This document shows, piece by piece, positions 46,666 through 57,300 of a stretch of 64,000 bases of DNA. The translations under genes were made by a program, and so were the position numbers. Under the pieces are notes generated by a model. The model made no database searches and was not told the DNA's origin. It was given only the letters and a program-made list of their open reading frames with translations. The stretch's first letter is position 1, and each line of letters opens with the position of its first letter. The stretch spans positions 2,218,048 through 2,282,047 of the forward strand of contig CM055750.1 of NCBI GenBank assembly GCA_029465975.1, written 5' to 3'. Source of the DNA: Dallia pectoralis. Its lineage: Eukaryota > Chordata > Actinopteri > Esociformes > Umbridae.

Positions 46666-46884
46666 AGGACGAAATAAAGAAAATGGAGACAAGCAAGAGA
46701 TGGAAGTGAAGTGTCCACAGAGTGGTCATGTCAGTTCTGTCTCTGAACCAATCCCATGCAGTTTGTCTCTGAACCAATCCCATGCAGTTCTGTCTCTGAA
46801 CCAATCCCCTGTAGGCATCGATCACTCTCGTTTATATTGATTGTGTGTGGATTCAGGCTGTTATTCTTTTCCTCTCTTTTGTAT

Positions 46885-49800
46885 GTCTCTCTGTCTCTCT
46901 CTTATCTGGTGCTGTATGTCTCTCTCTTATCTGGTGCTGTATGTCTCTCTGTCTCTCTCTTATCTGAGGCTGTGTGTCTCTCTGTCTCTCTCTTATCTGG
47001 GGCTGTATGTCTCGCTGTCTCTCTCTTATCTGGGGCTGTATGTCTCGCTGTCTCTCTCTTATCTGGGGCTGTATGTCTCTCTGTCTCTCTCTTATCTGGG
47101 GCTGTATGTCTCTCTGTCTCTCTCTTATCTGGGGCTGTATGTCTCGCTGTCTCTCTCTTATCTGGGGCTGTATGTCTCTCTGTCTCTCTCTTATCTGGGG
47201 CTGTACGTCTCTCTGTCTCTCTCTTATCTGGTGCTGTACGTCTCTCTGTCTCTCTCTTATCTGGGGCTGTATGTCTCGCTGTCTCTCTCTTATCTGGTGC
47301 TGTACGTCTCTCTGTCTCTCTCTTATCTGGGGCTGTATGTCTCGCTGTCTCTCTCTTATCTGGGGCTGTATGTCTCGCTGTCTCTCTCTTATCTGGGGCT
47401 GTACGTCTCTCTGTCTCTCTCTTATCTGGTGCTGTACGTCTCTCTGTCTCTCTCTTATCTGGGGCTGTATGTCTCTCTGTCTCTCTCTTATCTGGGGCTG
47501 TATGTCTCTCTGTCTCTCTCTTATCTGGGGCTGTATGTCTCGCTGTCTCTCTCTTATCTGGGGCTGTATGTCTCTCTGTCTCTCTCTTATCTGGGGCTGT
47601 ATGTCTCGCTGTCTCTCTCTTATCTGGGGCTGTATGTCTCGCTGTCTCTCTCTTATCTGGGGCTGTATGTCTCTCTGTCTCTCTCTTATCTGGGGCTGTA
47701 TGTCTCTCTGTCTCTCTCTTATCTGGGGCTGTATGTCTCTCTGTCTCTCTCTTATCTGGGGCTGTATGTCTCGCTGTCTCTCTCTTATCTGGGGCTGTAT
47801 GTCTCGCTGTCTCTCTCTTATCTGGGGCTGTATGTCTCGCTGTCTCTCTCTTATCTGGGGCTGTATGTCTCTCTGTCTCTCTCTTATCTGGGGCTGTATG
47901 TCTCTCTGTCTCTCTCTTATCTGGGGCTGTATGTCTCTCTGTCTCTCTCTTATCTGGGGCTGTATGTCTCGCTGTCTCTCTCTTATCTGGGGCTGTATGT
48001 CTCGCTGTCTCTCTCTTATCTGGGGCTGTATGTCTCGCTGTCTCTCTCTTATCTGGGGCTGTATGTCTCGCTGTCTCTCTCTTATCTGGGGCTGTATGTC
48101 TCTCTGTCTCTCTCTTATCTGGGGCTGTATGTCTCTCTGTCTCTCTCTTATCTGGGGCTGTATGTCTCTCTGTCTCTCTCTTATCTGGGGCTGTATGTCT
48201 CTCTGTCTCTCTCTTATCTGGGGCTGTATGTCTCTCTGTCTCTCTCTTATCTGGGGCTGTATGTCTCTCTGTCTCTCTCTTATCTGGGGCTGTATGTCTC
48301 GCTGTCTCTCTCTTATCTGGGGCTGTATGTCTCGCTGTCTCTCTCTTATCTGGGGCTGTATGTCTCTCTGTCTCTCTCTTATCTGGTGCTGTATGTCTCT
48401 CTGTCTCTCTCTTATCTGGTGCTGTACGTCTCTCTGTCTCTCTCTTATCTGGGGCTGTATGTCTCTCTGTCTCTCTCTTATCTGGGGCTGTATGTCTCTC
48501 TGTCTCTCTTATCTGGGGCTGTATGTCTCGCTGTCTCTCTCTTATCTGGGGCTGTATGTCTCTCTGTCTCTCTCTTATCTGGGGCTGTACGTCTCTCTGT
48601 CTCTCTCTTATCTGGGGCTGTATGTCTCTCTGTCTCTCTCTTATCTGGGGCTGTATGTCTCTCTGTCTCTCTCTTATCTGGGGCTGTATGTCTCGCTGTC
48701 TCTCTCTTATCTGGGGCTGTATGTCTCTCTGTCTCTCTCTTATCTGGGGCTGTATGTCTCTCTGTCTCTCTCTTATCTGGGGCTGTATGTCTCTCTGTCT
48801 CTCTCTTATCTGGGGCTGTACGTCTCTCTGTCTCTCTCTTATCTGGTGCTGTACGTCTCTCTGTCTCTCTCTTATCTGGGGCTGTATGTCTCGCTGTCTC
48901 TCTCTTATCTGGTGCTGTACGTCTCTCTGTCTCTCTCTTATCTGGGGCTGTATGTCTCGCTGTCTCTCTCTTATCTGGTGCTGTACGTCTCTCTGTCTCT
49001 CTCTTATCTGGGGCTGTATGTCTCGCTGTCTCTCTCTTATCTGGGGCTGTATGTCTCGCTGTCTCTCTCTTATCTGGGGCTGTATGTCTCTCTGTCTCTC
49101 TCTTATCTGGTGCTGTATGTCTCTCTGTCTCTCTCTTATCTGGTGCTGTACGTCTCTCTGTCTCTCTCTTATCTGGGGCTGTATGTCTCTCTGTCTCTCT
49201 CTTATCTGGGGCTGTATGTCTCTCTGTCTCTCTTATCTGGGGCTGTATGTCTCGCTGTCTCTCTCTTATCTGGGGCTGTATGTCTCTCTGTCTCTCTCTT
49301 ATCTGGGGCTGTATGTCTCTCTGTCTCTCTCTTATCTGGGGCTGTATGTCTCTCTGTCTCTCTCTTATCTGGGGCTGTATGTCTCTCTGTCTCTCTCTTA
49401 TCTGGGGCTGTATGTCTCTCTGTCTCTCTCTTATCTGGGGCTGTACGTCTCTCTGTCTCTCTCTTATCTGGTGCTGTACGTCTCTCTGTCTCTCTCTTAT
49501 CTGGGGCTGTATGTCTCGCTGTCTCTCTCTTATCTGGTGCTGTACGTCTCTCTGTCTCTCTCTTATCTGGGGCTGTATGTCTCGCTGTCTCTCTCTTATC
49601 TGGGGCTGTATGTCTCGCTGTCTCTCTCTTATCTGGGGCTGTATGTCTCTCTGTCTCTCTCTTATCTGGTGCTGTATGTCTCTCTGTCTCTCTCTTATCT
49701 GGTGCTGTACGTCTCTCTGTCTCTCTCTTATCTGGGGCTGTATGTCTCTCTGTCTCTCTCTTATCTGGGGCTGTATGTCTCTCTGTCTCTCTTATCTGGG

Positions 49801-50862
49801 GCTGTATGTCTCGCTGTCTCTCTCTTATCTGGGGCTGTATGTCTCTCTGTCTCTCTCTTATCTGGGGCTGTACGTCTCTCTGTCTCTCTCTTATCTGGTG
49901 CTGTACGTCTCTCTGTCTCTCTCTTATCTGGGGCTGTATGTCTCTCTGTCTCTCTCTTATCTGGGGCTGTATGTCTCTCTGTCTCTCTCTTATCTGGGGC
50001 TGTATGTCTCTCTGTCTCTCTCTTATCTGGGGCTGTATGTCTCGCTGTCTCTCTCTTATCTGGGGCTGTATGTCTCTCTGTCTCTCTCTTATCTGGGGCT
50101 GTATGTCTCTCTGTCTCTCTCTTATCTGGGGCTGTATGTCTCGCTGTCTCTCTCTTATCTGGGGCTGTATGTCTCGCTGTCTCTCTCTTATCTGGGGCTG
50201 TATGTCTCTCTGTCTCTCTCTTATCTGGGGCTGTATGTCTCTCTGTCTCTCTCTTATCTGGGGCTGTATGTCTCTCTGTCTCTCTCTTATCTGGGGCTGT
50301 ATGTCTCTCTGTCTCTCTCTTATCTGGGGCTGTATGTCTCGCTGTCTCTCTCTTATCTGGGGCTGTATGTCTCTCTGTCTCTCTCTTATCTGGGGCTGTA
50401 TGTCTCGCTGTCTCTCTCTTATCTGGGGCTGTATGTCTCGCTGTCTCTCTCTTATCTGGGGCTGTATGTCTCTCTGTCTCTCTCTTATCTGGGGCTGTAT
50501 GTCTCTCTGTCTCTCTCTTATCTGGGGCTGTATGTCTCTCTGTCTCTCTCTTATCTGGGGCTGTATGTCTCTCTGTCTCTCTCTTATCTGGGGCTGTATG
50601 TCTCGCTGTCTCTCTCTTATCTGGGGCTGTATGTCTCTCTGTCTCTCTCTTATCTGGGGCTGTATGTCTCGCTGTCTCTCTCTTATCTGGGGCTGTATGT
50701 CTCGCTGTCTCTCTCTTATCTGGGGCTGTATGTCTCTCTGTCTCTCTCTTATCTGGGGCTGTATGTCTCGCTGTCTCTCTCTTATCTGGGGCTGTATGTC
50801 TCGCTGTCTCTCTCTTATCTGGGGCTGTATGTCTCGCTGTCTCTCTCTTATCTGGGGCTCTG
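46885..50862. repeat. 33-bp satellite-like array, about 120 copies (4 kb)
   Basis: The largest array. The unit joins ttatctggggctgtatgtct to ctctgtctctctc. Variants: gtgctg for gggctg, tacgtct for tatgtct, and ctcgctg for ctctctg. At three points a unit has lost two bases (following ttatctgg at 48509, 49233 and 49792). Since 33 is a multiple of three and no unit has a stop, all three forward frames stay open for about 1300-1390 codons (motifs LSLSYLGLYVS, SLLSGAVCLSV, SLIWGCMSLCL). I treat these as artefacts: no homology, no splice context, simultaneous openness in three frames. Confidence 0.97.
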
Positions 50863-50969
50863 TATCCTGATTGAGCGGAGGGCTTACGTCAGGTTTTATT
50901 TCAAGCTCTTAGTGGAGAGAGTTGAGCTCAACCAGAGAGAGGAGACACGCTGGGATGATGCAATGAGAA

Positions 50970-51004
50970 GAGACACACACACACACACGTGCACACACAC
51001 ACAC
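50970..51004. repeat. (CA)n microsatellite
   Basis: CA run broken by gtg, just after the 33-bp array. Confidence 0.9.
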
Positions 51005-51075
51005 TTGGAATAGTTTATTTGGATCTATGAAAAAGCCTCTAATCATGGAAACAAAAACACGGTCTCCTCCCAAAC

Positions 51076-51137
51076 ACACACACACTCACACACACACACA
51101 CACTCACACACACTCACACTCACACACACACACACAC

Positions 51138-51173
<36 letters not shown>

Positions 51174-51256
51174 ACACACAGACACACACACAGACACACA
51201 CAGACACACACACAGACACACACAGACACACACAGACACACACACACACACACACA

Positions 51257-51293
<37 letters not shown>

Positions 51294-51302
51294 CACACAC
51301 AC
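51076..51302. repeat. (CA)n array with cagacaca and cactca units
   Basis: About 225 bases of CA with regular caga and cact interruptions. Source of His/Thr-rich and Cys/Val-rich spurious frames. Confidence 0.95.
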
Positions 51303-51848
51303 AGTGTGTTTCCTGTGTTCAAAGGGCCAGTGAGCATTTGCAGGATGTTTGAGGACGTGGTGTTTTCCTATAGCTAAAGGGTGTATTTAACACTCTATAT
51401 AGTCTATAACTGTAAAGGCTCGTAAGAAACCTGGCGCCTATTGGCTTGGAGACATCCTGACCACTGATAGTGATGAGTTGCCAGACGTTATCCATTCCTG
51501 TGGAGAGCAGAGTAAACGTTTCAAAAATATATCAGTCCATGTAAATCACAGGTTTTATGGAGTTACGATAATGTTTGGTTGTCCTGGAGTCTCTTTTAAC
51601 CATCTATCACCTTCCCTCCACTCCGTCTTGTGTGATTTGGCACGCCACAAGGACAAGAGCAAGTGAAGGGTCAAACGGACTGAGGTGAATCGAATTTAAG
51701 AAAGGGGAACTCTATTGGAAGAATCAAACACAAAGTATTTAACATACAACGTATTGGAGCGCGAACACAGACCTCTGATACCTGGCAATGGATTTCCTGT
51801 GCATGCATTCGTTTGTTCTGCTAAATGTTCACTAACTTGACAGAATAG

Positions 51849-51882
<34 letters not shown>
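51849..51882. repeat. (AT)n microsatellite
   Basis: About 17 AT dinucleotides. Confidence 0.93.
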
Positions 51883-51884
<2 letters not shown>

Positions 51885-53023
51885 GATCTAAATAGTTACT
51901 GTACCTTTTAAAGCTACAGTACCCCCCAAAAAAAGTTTAGCGGTTCCCACAATCACTGTTTGTTTAGACATCAATAGACAAATCGTACTTATTAGCCGCC
52001 CTGTTAATGATGAAACGGTTGTTTTCAGAGTGTGACTAGTGAATGCGTTCTTCTAAACATATTTCACCACGTTTCACCAAGATATCGTTGGGAGGAAGCT
52101 TCGGTTTTAACACCATGTTTGATCACTATCAGGATTTCAGTTCCTTGTGTTGTGTAAAGTTAGCTAGCTAGCATTAGTCTGCATGCCAGGGTGATGTTTA
52201 GAAAGCCTGTGGGGCGGGGGGGGGTGCTTTGGACCAAACCAGGAAGTACCGTCTGTCCAGAGTTGTTGTTTCTCTAAAAAAAAAGAGTACAAATGTTGTC
52301 ACCTTCCATATTTCTTAATATGTCTGCTGATAGAAATGTTAGTTGAAAGACTTGATCCTGGACAAACACACATTTTGAGGTCTCATCCTTCAATACACAT
52401 TCTGGTGTAGTGGTGGTGTGTTGTTCAGCAAGCTAATCCGTTAACACCTCCCTTATTCACCGTTATGTGTGAAACAAACCACACATGATACAGACCACCT
52501 TTGTATCATTCTGATGTCGTTGAATATCTGTAATGGACCCATTAAGTATTATTTTAGTATTCGTACTATTCATGAGGACGACGTCCACTAAGAAAACTGA
52601 ATACATAACAGGATTTGTAAAACAAATGTAATTTGGGACTCTGTTAGAGTAGTGTAAACCCTTCTTTTGTACGACAAGGACATGAGAAAAAGTTGCCGGG
52701 AAAACAGAAGAATATACTAGCTTTGTTGGAAGCGGATAAAAATGTGTCTCTCACAACGTTTGTTAAAAGTCCCATAACCACAAACGCTCCTTGCAGTACA
52801 CACTTATATTTGGTAGGTTTTAAGGACTGTTATTGCCCTTCATTTTTGTGATAAATGAAATAAAGAAATCTTCCTAGAAAATGTCATTCTTGTGTATGTC
52901 TAGATATTTCAATATAGGAGCACATGGATCTAATGAAGGAAGAAGCTGGCATAGTGCCAATGTGCCCCATGGCAAGAGAAATACCACCTTCCTTTATCAC
53001 AGCAAAGTTAGCCTGAGTACGTA

Positions 53024-53028
<5 letters not shown>

Positions 53029-53086
<58 letters not shown>
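53029..53086. repeat. (TG)n microsatellite
   Basis: Uninterrupted run of nearly 30 TG dinucleotides. Confidence 0.95.
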
Positions 53087-53088
<2 letters not shown>

Positions 53089-53348
53089 ACTAATTATGGA
53101 AGTAGGCTAGCTACGTAGGTAAACAGCCAACAGCTACGCCACAACACAGGGTTAGCATAATCTGGGTCATTCCATAGCATTCATTAATTTATCACAAAAT
53201 GGGAGACATTTTTCTATGTTTTCTGCACATTTCTAATGAACGCTGGATGCTTTCCTGTGTGTTTCTTTTGAGTTGTGTTGTTGAGATATTTCAACATCTG
53301 CTAAGATGTAGCTCGTCAGAATGAGAAATGAAGTTTTTCTAATGGGCA

Positions 53349-53975
53349 TACAGTGAAGGTAGAAATTATTTGATTCCCCTGCTGATTTTGTTTGTTGGCC
53401 CACTGACAAAGACATGGTTTATTATTTTAATTATATTTTTATTATAGTTTGTTTGAACAGTGAGAGACAGAATTCAAACAAAAAAATCCAGGATAAGGCA
53501 TTTCAAATAAGTTATGAATTGATTTGCATTTTACTCAGTGAAATAAGTATTTGACCCCTTTGCATAACATGACTTAGTTCTTGGTGGCAAAACCCCTGTT
53601 GGCCAGAGGTCAGAGGTGTCGTGTAGTTGGCCACCAGGTTTGCACACATCTCAGAAAGGACTTCTCTTTGCAGATCCTCTCCTAGTCATAAAGATTTCGA
53701 GGCTGACGTTTGGCAACTCGAACCTTCAGCTCCCTCCACAGATGTTCTATGGGATTAAGGTCTGGAGACAGGCTAGGTCACTCCAGAACCTTAATGTGCT
53801 TCTTCTTGATCCACTCGTTTGTTGTTGCCCTGTATTCCGGGTCATTGTCATGCTGGAATATCCATCCACGACCCATTTTCAATGCCCTGGCTGAGCAAAG
53901 GAGGTTCTCACCCAATATTTGACGATACATGGGCCCATCCATTGTCCCTTTGATGCTGTGCAGTTTTCTTGTCAC
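53349..53975 (-). mobile_element. Truncated Tc1-like transposon (transposase on minus strand)
   Basis: Left end tacagtgaaggtagaaatta with ttgattcccctgctgatttt resembles the inverted-repeat end of a Tc1 family abundant in salmonids and pike. The minus strand then reads transposase residues IKGTMDGPMYRQILGENLL, SARALKMGRGWIFQHDNDPE and EWIKKKHIKVLE, i.e. the catalytic region around the second Asp, with frameshifts further on. Only the transposase 3' half and one end remain. The right edge is about 280 bp upstream of the taok3 ATG. Confidence 0.9.
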
Positions 53976-54254
53976 CCTAACGGACATGACTGAATCTGAG
54001 TGAAGGAGTACAGTCGTGTTAGCCTCTGTGTAGTGATCTCTCACTTTGTTCTGCTTCAGTTTCAATTTAAACGACTCTGTCTTCACGAGAAACATAAAAA
54101 TAAACTGTCGCCTCTTTCTGTTCTCTTGTGTCGGTCTGTTTCCTGTTGTGGGTAGGTATGATAAATGTCCGGCGCGTGGATGAGGAAGAGCAGCAGCAGT
54201 GAGGTGGAACGTCACGGTAACCACGGTACCGTCTAGCCCCCGCCAACCCCCACC

Positions 54255-54386
54255 ATGCCCTCGTCCACGCGGAAGGGAGCGCCGAAGGAACCCGAGCTGG
54301 CCGACCTGTTCTTCAAAGATGACCCAGAGGAGGTCTTCTGTGACCTGCACGAGATCGGCCATGGCAGCTTCGGCGCCGTCTACTTT
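54255..54386 (+). CDS. taok3: taok3 first coding exon
   Basis: Residues 1-44: MPSSTRKGAPKEPELADLFF to GHGSFGAVYF. The donor is GTAAGT at 54387. The exon must also hold some 5' UTR; a possible acceptor is the TAG ending at 54155, weakly supported. Noticeably GC-rich against its surroundings. Confidence 0.95.
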
Positions 54387-57300
54387 GTAAGTAGGAGAGG
54401 GAAATAAGATATGCCGAACGCACATTACTAGAACGTCTAGTCTACTAGAAATGATTTGACTGCCAAGGTTGTGTTTATGTGATTGGTTGGTTGGAGAGGG
54501 TGGCTTTATATTCAGATTCTTAACCAATGGAGATGCTTTGAAGGCCATTCCGGGCTGAACATGTTATTGAGTGGTCTGGCATTTTGAACATGTACTGCTG
54601 CAGCATGGGTTCAAATCTGTCCACCTGTTTTGGGACACCGCCCCGAATTTCCTTTCAGAATCATTTGCATTTATTCATTCATGTTCAGATGTTGGAGAAT
54701 TGATGCAAGATTTTGCTTTGACAGAGCCACAAGAGCATTAGAGAAGCCGGGCACTGATGTTGGTTGATGTGGCCTTAATCGCAGTCAGCATTTTAAATAA
54801 TCCCAAAATGTGTTTGATGAGGTTTAGGTCAGGGCTTTGTGCAGGCCAGTCATGTTTTCCACAACGATTTCAATTTTCTTTATGAACCTAATTTTTTGAT
54901 TGTCGACATTGTCATGCTGAGACACGAACAGGCCCTCCTCAAACATGTCACATGGAAGCACAGAAATGTCGGTTGTTTTATGCTGTAGCATTGGGATTTT
55001 TCTTCACTGGAACCAGACCAAACCATTAAAACCAGCCCCAGACCAATATGCCTCCTCCACTAAACTCACCACTGTGTGTTTCGACAGTGGTGTGACTATT
55101 GGTGCTAGAAGTGATTGTTCCAGAATCTCAAATACAGCTGAATGCTTGGTTTGAACCGTTTATGACACGTTTTTGCAAGTTACTCTTTTATAATCTTTGA
55201 GATGTTTCTAGATGTTCATTGAAGTCCACCTGTGGTAAATTCAATAGAAATATCCCTTTAAAAAAATTCTTAGTTGGTAAGCGGACCGTATACCTCACCA
55301 CCTCTCTCTTTCCATCTCTCTCTCCCCCGTTTCAGTAAATCTGTTTCTCTGTTTGTCTGTCTCTCAGTCATTTCCTTACGTGACTGTGCTCCATTTCCGT
55401 TTGGTCTTTAGGCTGTGTTTCTTAATCTGGTTGTCACTAATGACACAAAGCCTTTGATTCTAAATCAACACGGAGAGATGTCAGAGGAACCTGCCAGCAC
55501 CAATCTCTCCTCTGTCCTCCTCCACTACCTCTCCTTGGTTCTCCTCGCTTCTCCCTCACGTTGTCCTCTTTCTCTCCATCCCTTGTCATCTTTTGTCTTT
55601 TCTCCCCTAATCCTCCCCCCTGAGTCCGCAGCCTCACCAGACGTATGTCTCTGAGAGAAAGACAAGGGATAAAGTCGTTATGTGGTGAGGCCAGCTGGTG
55701 ACGGAGAGATGGAGAGATAGATGGAGAGATAGTCGGTTACGCAGGCGGTTTCCTTAGGCCTGGGTCAACTGGTTCCACTGCTGCTCCGGAACCATTAGTC
55801 ACATACAGGAGGCGGCAGTCATAGAAATAGAATTACTAGAATGGGAAGGTTTTTAAGCACAGATACTTTGTAGTAAGTCCACAGATTATTCATTTTCAGG
55901 TACAAAATACACATTTCGTTTTTTTTGGGTGACAATTATGATGAGGTAGAACAGTAAATGATCAGGATCCGTTCTTCATTGCGTTAGAGTTGACATCTCC
56001 TGCTCTATATTGAATAACAAAGTACAGCATATTTTTTTGTGTCTCATAATCACAGTCTTCTCTCTTTCTGTCTGTCGTTATTTGCCGTTCTCTATTCTCC
56101 AAGTCTCTAAATATGTTTGTTCCTTTTCCCTAACTTTCTTTTTGCTCATTCAGGCCAGAAACTCCTATTCCAACGAGGTGGTGGCCATCAAGAAGATGTC
56201 CTACAATGGCAAGCAGACCACCGAGGTGAGAAGATAACCGCTGTCTTTTTCCCAACCTGAGGGCTCGAACTGACCACTCCCACCGCTGAGGGCTCTAACT
56301 GACCACTCCCACCGCTGAGGGCTCTAACTGACCACTCCCACCGCTGAGGGCTCTAACTGACCACTCCCACCGCTGAGGGCTCTAACTGACCACTCCCATC
56401 GCTGAGGGCTCTAACTGACCACTCCCATCACCGAGGGCTTTAACTGACCACTCCCATCACCGAGGGCTTTAACTGACCACTCCCATCGCCGAGGGCTTTA
56501 ACTGACCACTCCCATCGCTGAGGGCTCTAACTTACCACTTCAGCCACTGAGGGCTCTAACTTACCACTTCAGCCACTGAGGGCTCAAACTGATCACTCAC
56601 TCCACTAAGGGCAAATTTTTTACCAGAAAATAAATGAGCTGCAGCGCAATGTTTTGTATAAGCATGAATGATTTTATTTAGATTTTCCTGCTTTCATTTT
56701 CTTACACTGACTTAAACGTCACCAAACGCATCAGTAAAATAATATGTCACCTAGTAAAATTCCTGTTACATTATAGATGGCTAAGCAGCATGCAAACTGA
56801 TTTAATTAAGAAATTACGAGTTTATTTTGCATCCGTCGCTTGGAAACGCAAGACAAGGCAAGCTTGCTGCTCTAATCATTATCCTGGGATCATAGACGGA
56901 CATCCAGGATTGATGAATTAGTAATTATCACTTCCTCAGTGAAAATAATTTTATTTCATATTATGACGATATGAAGTATGCTCATTGCCAAACCCAGAAT
57001 GCACTGGGGGGTAAAGGAAGAGAGAACCAGTTGATTCTCACGACGTCCCCCATATGACTGGGGGTAATGTGATAGACATTCCAAATAATGTCTGTGAGCT
57101 GTATTTCAAAGTTCACCTAAAACTGTCAGTGTATCTGACTGTACAAGCATGTGGTCGGAGGGCTTTTGATATGTATCGTCCAATCAAACTTCATCGTCTG
57201 AAAGTAGACTATTCAAACCATGTCGGCGTATACGAAATTCCCCTGGCCATCAGAGGAGGTGAGAAGGCAATGTTTTTTGGCATGGCCTCAAATCAAAGAA

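Larger units (their letters stand above)
51303..53348. other. Intergenic upstream of taok3, no gene seen
   Basis: AT-rich DNA with an (AT)n run (51849-51882) and a (TG)n run (53029-53086). No exon recognised. Confidence 0.5.

Noticed and set aside
46756..51013. Three forward open frames of 1298-1390 codons
   Set aside because: They are the same 33-bp array read in three frames; all three are open at once, peptides are monotonous, and there is no homology or splice context.
53778..54548. 256-codon minus-strand gene
   Set aside because: Its C-terminal part is a decayed Tc1 transposase; the rest runs antisense through the taok3 start exon by chance.
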